Assembly: GCA_963732875.1 (NCBI GenBank)
Contig: CAVTBD010000003.1
Location: forward strand, 496,001 to 560,000
Source: WHSO01 sp963732875
GTDB taxonomy: Bacteria; Pseudomonadota; Alphaproteobacteria; SMXQ01
Length of the DNA stretch: 64,000 bases
Direction of reading: 5' to 3'
Part shown: positions 53,075 to 61,704 of the stretch, in pieces
How positions within the stretch are numbered: the first letter of the stretch is position 1
Layout: each line of letters starts with the position of its first letter
The notes under the pieces: model-generated
What the model was told of the DNA's origin: nothing
Seen by the model: only the letters and a program-made list of their open reading frames with translations
Database searches by the model: none
Translations under genes and position numbers: made by a program

Positions 53075-54585
53075 GACACCGTCCCGCCCCCGGCATCGGC
53101 CGCGGCGATGGCACGACGCGCTTCATCGGGATCGAAGAACGGCAGGATCCGGTCGCCGACGATCTGGCCGCGTTCGTGGCCCTTGCCTGCCAGTACCAGG
53201 ACGTCGCCCGGCTCGAGCGCGGTGACGGCGGCGGCGATGGCCTCGCGCCGATCGGCGATCTCGCGCGCCCGATCACCGGTGCCGGCCATCACCTCGCGCC
53301 GGATCGCGGCGGCATCTTCCGTGCGCGGGTTGTCGTCGGTGACGATCACCCGGTCGGCGAGCTCGACCGCGAGCCGGCCCATTTCGGGGCGCTTGCCACG
53401 GTCGCGGTCGCCGCCGCAACCGAACACCACGGAAAGCTGCCGTGCGGCATGGGGGCGCAGCGCCGCCAGCACGTTGGCGAGAGCATCGGGGGTATGGGCA
53501 TAGTCGACGAACACGGCGGCAGCGTTGGCCCGCGTACCGACCAGTTCCATACGCCCGGGCGCGCCCTTGAGCGACGGGACCGCGGCGAGCGCGTCCTCGG
53601 AAGCAGCACCGGTGGCGATGGCGAGGCCGAGCGCGCAGGTGACGTTGTGGAGCTGGAACGCGCCCACCAGCGGCACGTGGACGTCGTGGGCGCGACCGTT
53701 GATGTTGAGCGTGGCGAGCTGGCCGAGGCCGTTGGCGCGCGCCCGCGCAATGCGGATGTCGTGGCCGTGCACGCCGTAGGATACGACGCGCTGGCCGCGC
53801 CGCGCCGCGATCCCGGCGAGTGCCGCGTACTGGGGCACGTCGGCATTGAGCACGGCGAAGCCGTCGGGCGCCAGCAGTTCGGAGAACAGGCGCGCCTTGG
53901 CGGCGAAGTAGTTCTCCTCGGTGCCGTGATAGTCGAGATGATCGCGAGTGAGATTGGTGAAGGCCGCGGCGACGAGGCGCACGCCGTCGAGGCGGCACTG
54001 CTCGATGCCGTGGGACGAGGCCTCCATGGCGAGGTGGCTGACGCCGCCTTCGGCGAGGCGCGCGAGCATGGCATGCAGGCGCGCGGGGTCGGGGGTGGTG
54101 AGGGAGCCGGGCTCCTCGATACCGGGCGCGCTGATGCCGAGGGTGCCGAGGCTTGCCGCAGCGATCCCCATGTGCGCCCAGATCTGGCGCGTGAAGCTCG
54201 CGACCGAGGTCTTGCCGTTGGTGCCAGTGACGGCGGCCACCACTTCGGGCTGGGCACCGTAGAAGCGCGCGGCGAGACGGGCGAAGCGCCTGCGCGGCGC
54301 GTCGTCCTCGATCAGCGGCAGCTCGGCCAGTGCCGGCAGCTCCGTGACGGGCAGCAGCGCCTTGGTGCCGGTCGGCGCCAGCAGGGCGGCGGCACCCTTG
54401 GCCACCGCATCCTTTATATAGGCTCGCCCGTCGTGGGCGTGGCCGGGCAGGGCGGCGAACAGGTAGCCCGGCCGTACCTCGCGCGAATCCGAGGTGAGGC
54501 CGGTGATCTCGACGTCGCGTGCCGCGTTGCCCTGTACCAGTGCCATGCCCTCGCCGATCAGATCAGTAAGCCGCAACTTGATCAC
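53071..54585 (-). CDS. murE: UDP-MurNAc-L-Ala-D-Glu--meso-DAP ligase MurE
   Basis: A 504-residue Mur ligase. ITGLTSDSREVRPGYLFAAL, ATP loop VTGTNGKTSVASF, TTPDPARLH, NLTRDHLDYHGTEENY and VFVDYAHTPDAL. The selectivity motif DNPR (VTDDNPRTED) marks it as the meso-diaminopimelate-adding type, as expected for a Gram-negative. The start lies 23 bases inside the end of ftsI, the longest overlap in the cluster. Confidence 0.97.
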   Translation of the reverse strand: MIKLRLTDLIGEGMALVQGNAARDVEITGLTSDSREVRPGYLFAALPGHAHDGRAYIKDAVAKGAAALLAPTGTKALLPVTELPALAELPLIEDDAPRRRFARLAARFYGAQPEVVAAVTGTNGKTSVASFTRQIWAHMGIAAASLGTLGISAPGIEEPGSLTTPDPARLHAMLARLAEGGVSHLAMEASSHGIEQCRLDGVRLVAAAFTNLTRDHLDYHGTEENYFAAKARLFSELLAPDGFAVLNADVPQYAALAGIAARRGQRVVSYGVHGHDIRIARARANGLGQLATLNINGRAHDVHVPLVGAFQLHNVTCALGLAIATGAASEDALAAVPSLKGAPGRMELVGTRANAAAVFVDYAHTPDALANVLAALRPHAARQLSVVFGCGGDRDRGKRPEMGRLAVELADRVIVTDDNPRTEDAAAIRREVMAGTGDRAREIADRREAIAAAVTALEPGDVLVLAGKGHERGQIVGDRILPFFDPDEARRAIAAADAGGGTVS

Positions 54586-56287
54586 CCCGATGCCGCTTGG
54601 GGGCCGAGGGTATGTCGACGTGCAGCGTCTTCAGGATTTCCGGGTCGTCCTCGTTGCGCGGCTTGACGCCGAGGAGCGGCGCCGCGCGGGTGACGAAATG
54701 GCTGACCACCGGCGCGGCTACCCAGCCGCCGGTGGCGTAGCCGAAGGTGCGCGCCGTGCCGTGCGGCTCGTCGAGTATCACCAGCACCACGTAGCGCGGG
54801 TTGTCGATCGGGAACGCGGCGGCGAAGGACGATACCAGCGACTTCGCACGGTAGCCGTGATTGCCGATCTTCTCGGCGGTGCCGGTCTTGCCGCCGACGA
54901 GGTAGCCCTTGGCCTGGGCCTTCTCGCCGGTGCCGCTGGTGACGACGAGGCGCATCAGGCGGCGCATCTCGCGCGAAGTCGAAAGCTTGATCACGCGCTT
55001 GCCCTCGGGCCGCTCTCCCGACAGCGACTTGAGCAGCGTCGGGTGCGGCATGATGCCGCCGTTGACCACGGCCGCCGTCGCTTCGGTAAGCTGCAGCGGC
55101 GTCACCGCGATGCCGTGACCGAAGGCGATGGTCATGGTGTTGATCTCGCGCCATGGCGAGGGCACCAGCGGCGTGCCCACTTCGGGAAGCTCGATGGTGG
55201 CGGGCGTGAGCAGGCCGAAGCGGCGCAGGTAGTCCTGCTGGCGCTCGGTGCCGACGTCGAGCGCCATCTTCACTGCCCCGATATTGGACGAATACATGAA
55301 TATCTCGGGCACCGACAGCCAGCGCCGCTTGCCGTGGTAGTCGGTGATGGTGAAGCGCGCGACATGGATCGGCTTGGAGGCGTCGTAGCCGCTGGACAGC
55401 GTCGCGGTGCCGGAATCGAGCGCCATCGCCGCGGTGAATATCTTGAAGGTCGAGCCCATCTCGTAGACGCCGAGCGTGGTGCGGTTGAACGCGGTATCGG
55501 GCGTGATCGCGCGCGGCAGGTTGGGATCGAAGTCGGGCAGGGAGACCAGTGCCAGGATCTCGCCGCTGTGGACGTCCATCACCATGGCGGCGGCGCCCTT
55601 GGCGTGGAACATGGTGTAGGAGGCCTCGAGCTCCTGATGGAGGATGTGCTGGACGCGTACGTCGACCGAGAGCCGGAGCGGCGTGGTGCCGGAGCGCAGC
55701 GTGTCGTCGAAGGTCTTTTCCACACCTGCAAGACCGCTGCCGTCAGTGCCGGCGAAGCCGAGCACGTGGGCGAACAGGTTGCCCTGCGGGTAGATGCGGC
55801 GCTCCTCGTTCTGGAAATAGAGGCCGGGCACGCCGGCGGCGTTCACCGCGTACTGCTGGTCGGGGGTCAGGTGGCGCTTGATCCAGACGAACGCGCGGTC
55901 CGAGGTGAGCTTGCCCAGCACCTCGGCGGCGCTCAGTCCGGGCAGGGCGCGCGCGATCTTGTCGGCGGCTTCGCGCGCATCGAGGATCTGGTGCGGGTTG
56001 GCGTAGAGCGAGGCAGTGTTGAGCGAGGTCGCGAGCAGTACGCCGTTGCGGTCGACGATGTCGGCGCGCCCGGCGGCGTAAGCGGGGACCCGCTTGGTCG
56101 TGGCGGCGAGGCGCGGCTCGCCCGACGGCTTGATCATGGTGAGGTCAGCGAGGCGGAACACGATCGCGGTGAAGGCGAGCGAGAACAGCGCGCCCGCCAC
56201 CAGCAGGCGCGTGCGCCCGGTCTCGAGCGCCTGCTTGGCGGTCCCCTCGATCGGCGTGTGCGTATGGTGGTGGCCGAACAGGCTCAT
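54563..56287 (-). CDS. ftsI: Septal peptidoglycan transpeptidase FtsI (PBP3)
   Basis: A 574-residue class B penicillin-binding protein. It has an N-terminal membrane helix (LLVAGALFSLAFTAIVFRLA), a pedestal domain (GRADIVDRNGVLLATSL) and a transpeptidase domain with the three active-site motifs: STFK (279-282), SSN (333-335) and KTGT (467-470). It crosslinks septal peptidoglycan together with FtsW. It overlaps ftsL by 4 bases and murE by 23. Confidence 0.98.
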   Translation of the reverse strand: MSLFGHHHTHTPIEGTAKQALETGRTRLLVAGALFSLAFTAIVFRLADLTMIKPSGEPRLAATTKRVPAYAAGRADIVDRNGVLLATSLNTASLYANPHQILDAREAADKIARALPGLSAAEVLGKLTSDRAFVWIKRHLTPDQQYAVNAAGVPGLYFQNEERRIYPQGNLFAHVLGFAGTDGSGLAGVEKTFDDTLRSGTTPLRLSVDVRVQHILHQELEASYTMFHAKGAAAMVMDVHSGEILALVSLPDFDPNLPRAITPDTAFNRTTLGVYEMGSTFKIFTAAMALDSGTATLSSGYDASKPIHVARFTITDYHGKRRWLSVPEIFMYSSNIGAVKMALDVGTERQQDYLRRFGLLTPATIELPEVGTPLVPSPWREINTMTIAFGHGIAVTPLQLTEATAAVVNGGIMPHPTLLKSLSGERPEGKRVIKLSTSREMRRLMRLVVTSGTGEKAQAKGYLVGGKTGTAEKIGNHGYRAKSLVSSFAAAFPIDNPRYVVLVILDEPHGTARTFGYATGGWVAAPVVSHFVTRAAPLLGVKPRNEDDPEILKTLHVDIPSAPKRHRGDQVAAY

Positions 56288-56643
56288 CGCGATGCTTTCC
56301 TCATCGGCGCCTTGAAGGACGCGGGCGCTGCGGTGCCGTCCTTGTCGTCGTCTTCGTCGCCGTCGGCGGCGCGCATCGGCAGGTCCTTGAGCGCGGCCAT
56401 GTGGTCGGGCGTCAGCGGTCCCAGGCCGAGGAATTTTCCGTTCAGCTCATCGAGCCGCTCGGGCCGGTTGAGATAGGCCCATTCGGCATGCAGGACGTGG
56501 AGCTGCTCCTGGTCCTGGATGATGTCGTGGTTGAGGCGCGCGAGTTCTTCCTCGAGCGCCTGCACCTTGTATTTGACGTGAAACAACCCGAAGCCGACCG
56601 CCGCGGCGAGAAATATCCAGAAGAGTGTCGCCCGGCCCTTCAT
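56284..56643 (-). CDS. ftsL: Cell division protein FtsL
   Basis: A 119-residue bitopic protein. A membrane helix (TLFWIFLAAAVGFGLFHV) is followed by a leucine-zipper coiled coil (YKVQALEEELARLNHDIIQDQ) and the alphaproteobacterial LNRPERLDELNGKFLGL segment. The tail is acidic then Ala/Lys-rich. Identification rests on position between rsmH and ftsI as well as topology, since FtsL sequences diverge. It overlaps both neighbours by 4 bases. Confidence 0.93.
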   Translation of the reverse strand: MKGRATLFWIFLAAAVGFGLFHVKYKVQALEEELARLNHDIIQDQEQLHVLHAEWAYLNRPERLDELNGKFLGLGPLTPDHMAALKDLPMRAADGDEDDDKDGTAAPASFKAPMRKASR

Positions 56644-57638
56644 GCCGCCGCCTCCAGGGGCGCGTCCGTGCGCACGGCGGCGCGCAGACGGGCGGACCGC
56701 GCCCTGGGGTTCTCTGCGGTTTCGGCGGCACCGGGCTTGGTCGCGCCGCTCCGGATCAGACAGAAGGTGGGCGCGGCCTCTCGCGCTGTCCCCCGGGAGG
56801 AAAGGGACGGCTGGTGACGCGAGGGCCGCGCCCGGGAACCGCAGCGGACTGACAAGAACGACTTGACGCTGCGGTCCTCAAGGGAATGGAAGGCGACGAC
56901 GACGAGACGGCCGCCCGGGCGCAGTAGCCTTTCGGCGGCGCGCAGCCCGCGCTCGATCTCGCCGAGCTCGTCGTTGACGTGGATGCGAAGCGCCTGGAAG
57001 GTGCGCGTCGCGGGATCGATGGTCTCGCGCCGGCCCTTGGCGCGGCGGCGCACGGCGCGGCGCACGATGTCGGCGAGCGCGCCGGTGGTGGCGATGGGCG
57101 TCTCGATGCGCGCGGCGACGATGGCGCGCGCGATCGAGCGCGCAAATCGCTCCTCGCCGTAGCCGTGGATGATGTCGGCGAGGTCTTCCTCGGACAGCGT
57201 GTTGACGACATCGGCCGCGCTCGGGCCTTCGCCGCCCATGCGCATGTCGAGCGGCCCGTCGGCCTGGAAGGAAAAGCCGCGCCCGGCGTCGTCGAGCTGG
57301 AACGAGGACACGCCGAGGTCGAGCACCACGCCGTCGACGGCGCCGATGCCGCGGGCGGCGAGCAGCCTGTCCATCTCGCCGAAGCGGCCCGCCAGCACCG
57401 TGAGGCGCCCGCGATAGCGCGCCGCGAGCGCGGCGCCGCGCACGACCGCCTCGGGGTCGCGGTCGATCGCCCATACCGCACAGTCGGCGGCCTCGAGGAT
57501 GGCGCGGCTGTAGCCGCCGCCGCCGAAGGTGCCGTCGACGTAGGTCTCGCCGTCGGCGGGGGCGAGCGTCTCGATCACCTCTGCCAGCATGACGGGGGCG
57601 TGGCCGGATGTGCGTGGGGTGCCGGAAAACTCGCGCAT
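56640..57638 (-). CDS. rsmH: 16S rRNA (cytosine1402-N4)-methyltransferase RsmH (MraW)
   Basis: A 332-residue SAM-dependent enzyme methylating C1402 of 16S rRNA. GHAPVMLAEVIETLAP at the N-terminus, SAM motif VDGTFGGGGYSRAIL, VLDLGVSSFQLD, GPLDMRMGG, and YGEERFARSIARAIV. The C-terminal LVVVAFHSLEDRSVKSF completes the family pattern. ATG 57638 (MREFSGTP) is 7 bases after mraZ. Confidence 0.97.
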   Translation of the reverse strand: MREFSGTPRTSGHAPVMLAEVIETLAPADGETYVDGTFGGGGYSRAILEAADCAVWAIDRDPEAVVRGAALAARYRGRLTVLAGRFGEMDRLLAARGIGAVDGVVLDLGVSSFQLDDAGRGFSFQADGPLDMRMGGEGPSAADVVNTLSEEDLADIIHGYGEERFARSIARAIVAARIETPIATTGALADIVRRAVRRRAKGRRETIDPATRTFQALRIHVNDELGEIERGLRAAERLLRPGGRLVVVAFHSLEDRSVKSFLSVRCGSRARPSRHQPSLSSRGTAREAAPTFCLIRSGATKPGAAETAENPRARSARLRAAVRTDAPLEAAA

Positions 57639-57645
57639 CGCCGCC

Positions 57646-58110
57646 TCACTCGCCCCGCGGGCGCGGCGGAAGGCGCAGCGTGGCATTGCGTTCGGCGGCA
57701 CGCTTGCGCGCGTCTTCCTGATGGCGGGCGAAGGTATCTGGATTCCAGATCTGGAAGGTCGCACCGCGGCCGACGAAGGCGGCGGCGGCGGTGATGTCCG
57801 CATGCTCGGCGAGAAGCGGCGGCAGCACGATGCGACCGTCGCCGTCGATGGCGAGCTGGTGCGCGTCGGCGAAGATGGTGGAGGCGAGCTCGTCCTGCTC
57901 CTGGGAGAACTGGTCGAGGGCATCGACGCCTTGGGACAGAAGCTCCATGCGGTCCATGGCGCAGGCCTCGATGGTGGCCTCGCGGTATGAGCGGAACGCG
58001 GCGATACCGTTGAAGCTCTGTCCCTTGAGGGCGGCACGGAAAGTCGCCGGGACCGACACGCGTCCCTTGCGATCCACCTTGTTCACGAATGTGGAGATGA
58101 ACAACGCCAT
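57646..58110 (-). CDS. mraZ: Transcriptional regulator MraZ
   Basis: A 154-residue DNA-binding protein, first gene of the dcw cluster, with two SpoVT/AbrB half-domains (FVNKVDRKGRVSVPATFRAAL and HQLAIDGDGRIVLPPLLAEHA). In E. coli MraZ represses its own operon by binding spaced TGGGN boxes; a matching set lies 101 bases upstream here. No strong ribosome-binding sequence is seen near ATG 58110, only a GGGGGCG stretch at a short distance. Confidence 0.96.
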   Translation of the reverse strand: MALFISTFVNKVDRKGRVSVPATFRAALKGQSFNGIAAFRSYREATIEACAMDRMELLSQGVDALDQFSQEQDELASTIFADAHQLAIDGDGRIVLPPLLAEHADITAAAAFVGRGATFQIWNPDTFARHQEDARKRAAERNATLRLPPRPRGE

Positions 58111-58210
58111 CTACTACGCCCCCTCGGGGAAACCCGTTCCGCCCGACCGGCCCCGGAACCCTTGGTCCCCCGTGCCCGTCCTGCCATCCCATGCTGAAAT
58201 CGCCGCCCTA

Positions 58211-58255
58211 TGGGATTAAATGGGTTAACATGGGATTTTATGGGCGTCAACGGGA
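58211..58255 (+). promoter_or_regulatory. Five MraZ-type boxes with exact 10-base spacing
   Basis: TGGGA, TGGGT, TGGGA, TGGGC and CGGGA start at 58211, 58221, 58231, 58241 and 58251, each followed by a 5-base A/T-rich spacer. This is the TGGGN-N5 direct-repeat array bound by the MraZ ring. The TGGG strand is the plus strand, opposite to mraZ transcription. I could not fix the mraZ promoter itself. Confidence 0.8.
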
Positions 58256-58566
58256 TTTCATAGTAATTCCTTGGTAAATAAGGCGTTAACGGCGGGCCGA
58301 TTTGTCGAGAACTTGCCCCCGTCACGGTCGTCGCGGTGCCGGAACCGGACCATGATGGCGGCCCTTTGGGGCGGGAATTTGTTCATTCTATGTTCTTTTT
58401 CGGGAATATCCGGCGTCCCGGGATCGGCTGGAGGACCGGAAATGCCGACAAGTAAAACCGCTGGCGAATACTTGACGCCCCTTGCCGGGCCGCATTCCGC
58501 GCTCGGCGCGGAAATCCTCGAAAAACAGCGAATTAGGGTAAAAATCGGGAGTTCTAACCGTTAACA

Positions 58567-58574
58567 ATGGTTAA
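58567..58574 (-). promoter_or_regulatory. CtrA-like half site TTAACCAT
   Basis: On the minus strand the sequence reads TTAACCAT followed by TGTTAAC. TTAACCAT is the well-known core of alphaproteobacterial CtrA sites, but the second half is spaced by 6 rather than 7 bases. A cell-cycle regulator here is a guess. Confidence 0.25.
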
Positions 58575-58602
58575 AATCGGGGTCTCCTGCACCGGAAACG
58601 CA

Positions 58603-58620
58603 AAAAATCGCGCGATTTTT
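58603..58620. repeat. 18-base perfect palindrome AAAAATCGCGCGATTTTT
   Basis: Perfectly self-complementary, about 75 bases downstream of the rnpB 3' end. With its T run on either strand it may mark the end of the rnpB transcript or be a protein-binding site. Confidence 0.45.
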
Positions 58621-58695
58621 CGTGGTTTCGACGGTTTGGTGGGCGCCAAGCACCGTCTCGACGGGGAAAACGGGGGCGGTAGTGGGAGGAAAGAG

Positions 58696-59073
<378 letters not shown>

Positions 59074-59079
59074 GGCGAC

Positions 59080-59108
59080 AATCTGGGGTGACACGGCGGC
59101 GCGGTCAA
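59080..59108 (-). promoter_or_regulatory. Putative sigma-70 promoter of rnpB
   Basis: On the minus strand TTGACC (59108-59103), a 17-base spacer and CAGATT (59085-59080). Seven bases downstream falls 59073, the predicted first base of RNase P RNA helix P1. This agreement supports both calls. Confidence 0.6.
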
Positions 59109-59131
59109 CCGGAACCGCACGTTCCGGGACC

Positions 59132-59842
59132 TCAGGCGAGGACCGGAAGGTGTGCGAGCAGCCAGTCGAGCCGGGCTTCGTCGCCGACCCCGAGCGGGTT
59201 GCCCAGGGCATGGGCGTGGAAATGGCGGCGGAATGCCTCGATCGCGGCGCTTCCGGCGGCCGCATCGGTGCCGATGCTGTAGCCGTAGCGGGCGAGCTTG
59301 GCGAGGAAGCGCGACCGTTCGGGGGGCTCGGCCGGCTTGGGCAGGCCCGCGGGCGGGTAGAGGCCGACGCCGGTGCAGGCCAGCCGGGCCCAGTCGAACC
59401 TCTCGCCTGGGTCCAGCTTGCGCGTCGGCGCCACGTCGGAATGGCCGAGCACGCGGGCGGCGGGAATGCCGTACCGCGCGACGATGCCGCGCGCGAGATC
59501 GGCCAGTGCCGCCATCTGCGCGTCGGAGAAGTCGTGGTAACCGAGATCGTGGCCGCGGTTGGCAAGCTCGATACCGATCGAACGCGAGTTCACGTCGGTT
59601 TCGCCCGCCCAGCAGGAGACGCCTGCGTGCCAGGCGCGCTTGTTCTCATCCACTAGTCCGTAGACCGTGCCCGCTTCGTCCACCAGGTAGTGGGCGCTCA
59701 CGCCGCTGGACGGGTTGGCAAGGCGCGCAAGCGCGTCATCGGCGGTCCACATACCGGTGTAATGGATCACCAGCATGTCTACTGGCCCGCTCTTGCGGTC
59801 GCCGAAGTTGGGGGAGGGATGCGCGGTTACCGAGACGCTCAT
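59132..59842 (-). CDS. N-acetylmuramoyl-L-alanine amidase, AmpD/AmiD type
   Basis: A 236-residue amidase_2-domain protein that cleaves the MurNAc-L-Ala bond of peptidoglycan fragments. Zinc site residues appear in MLVIHYTGM (His) and GHSDVAPTRKLDPG (His and Asp), with the substrate Glu in SIGIELANRG. The C-terminal about 60 residues (RFLAKLARYGYSIG...AIEAFRRHFH) resemble a peptidoglycan-binding helical domain, as in AmiD. No signal peptide is seen from ATG 59842, so it is predicted to be cytosolic and could serve muropeptide recycling; a longer start at 59887 adds hydrophobic residues and would change that. Confidence 0.87.
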   Translation of the reverse strand: MSVSVTAHPSPNFGDRKSGPVDMLVIHYTGMWTADDALARLANPSSGVSAHYLVDEAGTVYGLVDENKRAWHAGVSCWAGETDVNSRSIGIELANRGHDLGYHDFSDAQMAALADLARGIVARYGIPAARVLGHSDVAPTRKLDPGERFDWARLACTGVGLYPPAGLPKPAEPPERSRFLAKLARYGYSIGTDAAAGSAAIEAFRRHFHAHALGNPLGVGDEARLDWLLAHLPVLA

Positions 59843-59989
59843 GAGAACGAATCCTAGCGTGATGCCGGGGGCGGCGCCAGCCGTCACCGCGGGCCCGGCG
59901 CGTTATCGGCCCTGATGACACACCCTTGCGGTTGGGGCAGACTGCGGCCATAAACGACGCCTGTCGCGTTTCCTCTCAGGGAGATTTCC

Positions 59990-61018
59990 ATGAAATATTC
60001 CGCCGTCGCATTCCGCGTCTCGCTGCCGCTCGCCCTCGCCGGCCTTGCCAGCCTCGCCGTTCCCGCCACTGCCGCCGACTTTTATGCCGGCAAGCAGCTC
60101 AAGGTGGTAGTGTCCTCCGATACCGGGGGTGGCTATGACACCTATTCCCGTGTCCTCGGCCATCACATGGGCAAGTTCATTCCCGGCCATCCCGCGATCA
60201 TCATCCAGAACATGCCGGGCGGCGGCGGCCTCCGTTCCGCGCAGTACGCTTACGCGGCGGCGCCCAAGGACGGCACCGTGCTCGGCAACATCCGGGCGAG
60301 CAACATGCTCAATTCGATCCTCGGCATTCGCGGCCAGACCATCGATCCCACCAAGTACGAGTGGATCGGCTCCATGGCCGGCGACACCGACGTGTGCAGC
60401 TTCTCTCCGGCGGCGGGCGTCAAGACCTTCGACGACCTGCTGAAGAAGCAGGTGCTGGTGGGCGCTTCGGGCAAGGGCGCCCAGGCCTATTCATTTCCGA
60501 ATGCGATCAACCGCGTGCTCGGCACCAAGATGAAGATCATCCTCGGCTACAAGGGCGCGGGCGACCGTATCCTCGCGGTCGAGCGTGGCGAGCTGCAGGG
60601 CAACTGCGGCATCAACGGCTCGACCCTGTCGTCGAGCTACGGCCAGTTGCTCAAGCAGGGCAAGCTGATCCCGGTCATCCAGTCGGGCGTAGAGCCCTAT
60701 CCGACGCTCAAGGACGTGCCGCTGACCCAGAGCTTCGCCAAGACCGAGGAGCAGCGCGACGTGCTCGAGGCGATCTTCAGCCAGATGGCGATCGCGCGGA
60801 CCTACGCCTTCCCGCCGGGCACGCCCGCGGACCGCGTGCAGACCGTACGCACCGCGTTCGATGCCGCGATGAAGGATGCCGGCATGCTGGCCGAGGCGAA
60901 GAAGGTGAAGATCGACATCTCGCCCTACAGCGGCGACCAGACCGCGAAGCTGATGGCCAAGCTCGCCGCCATGAAGCCGAGTGTGAAGGCCCAGGCCAAG
61001 GCCGCCATCGGTAATTAG
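59990..61018 (+). CDS. TctC/Bug-family periplasmic solute-binding protein
   Basis: A 342-residue secreted receptor: signal peptide SLPLALAGLASLAVPATA, then the Bug fold (LKVVVSSDTGGGYDTYSRVLG, IIIQNMPGGGGLRSAQYAY, GKGAQAYSFPNAINRVLG). It probably binds a carboxylic acid. It is single copy here with no transporter membrane genes nearby, like its paralogue at 15353, but lacks that protein's basic C-terminal extension. A CAGGGAGA ribosome-binding site precedes ATG 59990. A strong terminator follows, so it is monocistronic. Confidence 0.9.
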   Translation: MKYSAVAFRVSLPLALAGLASLAVPATAADFYAGKQLKVVVSSDTGGGYDTYSRVLGHHMGKFIPGHPAIIIQNMPGGGGLRSAQYAYAAAPKDGTVLGNIRASNMLNSILGIRGQTIDPTKYEWIGSMAGDTDVCSFSPAAGVKTFDDLLKKQVLVGASGKGAQAYSFPNAINRVLGTKMKIILGYKGAGDRILAVERGELQGNCGINGSTLSSSYGQLLKQGKLIPVIQSGVEPYPTLKDVPLTQSFAKTEEQRDVLEAIFSQMAIARTYAFPPGTPADRVQTVRTAFDAAMKDAGMLAEAKKVKIDISPYSGDQTAKLMAKLAAMKPSVKAQAKAAIGN

Positions 61019-61040
61019 CCGGCACCTGATACGACCTGCG

Positions 61041-61076
61041 AAAGGCCGGGCGGCGTACGCCCGGCCTTTCTTTTTT
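61041..61076 (+). terminator. Rho-independent terminator after the TctC gene
   Basis: GGCCGGGCG pairs with CGCCCGGCC around GCGTA-type loop bases, flanked by AAA and followed by TTTCTTTTTT. Very strong; the A-rich left flank may also stop the convergent PEBP-like gene. Confidence 0.92.
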
Positions 61077-61085
61077 ATCTTTGCG

Positions 61086-61496
61086 TCACGGATAGGGCTT
61101 GCGCGCGATGGCGGTGGCGAGCGGCCGGCCCGCCGCGTCGAGAGCGGTCGCATGCCATTCGTAGGTATGCACACCGTTTGGTGGACACGGGCTGCGGTAG
61201 GTGAAGACGCCGGGGGAGATCGTGTCCTCGCCGTGCCAGACGGCGCGGCCGCCGCCGTGGTGGTAGTCGGGTACGGCGAGGTCGGTCAGTTGGAACAGGA
61301 TGACGCGCGTTTCCCTGGGAACGCCCGACAGATGGAATTCGGGATTGGGGACGACGTTGGGTGAGCCCGTCGTACAGAGCGGGATGCTGCCCCAGGCGAA
61401 GGTGAAGGTGAAGCCGGCGGCGCGCGCGACCCCGGTGATGAGCAGGATTGCCAGCGCCATGGCGACCCATACCGCCGACCGTGTTCGCCCCTTCAT
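61086..61496 (-). CDS. YbhB/YbcL-like (PEBP family) exported protein
   Basis: A 136-residue protein with a signal peptide (AMALAILLITGVARA). The mature part resembles the phosphatidylethanolamine-binding/Raf kinase inhibitor family: LTDLAVPDYHHGGG and a GEDTISPGVFTYRSPCPPNGVHTYEWHATALDAAG segment that matches the YxGPCPPxGxHxY family motif. It is shorter than usual (about 150-180), with the central part reduced. Role unknown; family members bind small anionic ligands. It is preceded by palindromic repeats at 61578-61690. Confidence 0.72.
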   Translation of the reverse strand: MKGRTRSAVWVAMALAILLITGVARAAGFTFTFAWGSIPLCTTGSPNVVPNPEFHLSGVPRETRVILFQLTDLAVPDYHHGGGRAVWHGEDTISPGVFTYRSPCPPNGVHTYEWHATALDAAGRPLATAIARKPYP

Positions 61497-61577
61497 CGTG
61501 CGTTGTCTCCTCTCCGGAAAAGAACGAGCCGCCGGCCCTTGCGGGCCGGCGGCTCATGGAACGCCGGTGAGGGCGTC

Positions 61578-61626
61578 TAGAGCAGGATCGGTTCAGATGG
61601 AATCAATCTGAACCGATCCTGCTCTA
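61578..61626. repeat. 49-base perfect hairpin repeat
   Basis: Two perfect 21-base arms (TAGAGCAGGATC at the outer end) around a 7-base loop GGAATCA. This form, TAGAGC...GCTCTA, resembles dispersed palindromic elements of many alphaproteobacterial genomes. Confidence 0.85.
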
Positions 61627-61637
61627 TATTCAATGTG

Positions 61638-61690
61638 TAGAGCCTGATTCACGGCTCAAGATCGTTCCGATCCGAGCCGATCAGGCTCTA
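61638..61690. repeat. 53-base imperfect hairpin repeat
   Basis: Outer arms TAGAGCCTGAT and ATCAGGCTCTA, a 3-base bulge, then CGGCTC with GAGCCG and an inner GATCG/CGATC helix. It shares its ends (TAGAGC) with the 49-base hairpin 11 bases away. It also lies just 14 bases beyond the stop of the amidohydrolase gene and could terminate it. Confidence 0.8.
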
Positions 61691-61704
61691 GCGGCGCCGC
61701 CCCG

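Larger units (their letters stand above)
58111..58691. promoter_or_regulatory. Leader and intergenic region between mraZ and rnpB
   Basis: 581 bases without a convincing gene. It holds the mraZ leader (58111-58210), the MraZ boxes (58211-58255), and AT-rich DNA with TTAA elements (58551-58580) and an 18-base palindrome (58603-58620). A small frame at 58271-58564 has no coding features. The right part is the region just downstream of the leftward rnpB gene. Confidence 0.55.

Noticed and set aside
58222..58250. mraZ promoter with TTGACG and a -10 inside the MraZ boxes
   Set aside because: The -35-like TTGACG is present on the minus strand, but the sequence 16-17 bases downstream matches the -10 consensus at only two positions.
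58271..58564. A 97-residue gene between mraZ and rnpB
   Set aside because: No ribosome-binding site, irregular codon use and no recognisable domain; it spans sequence that looks regulatory.
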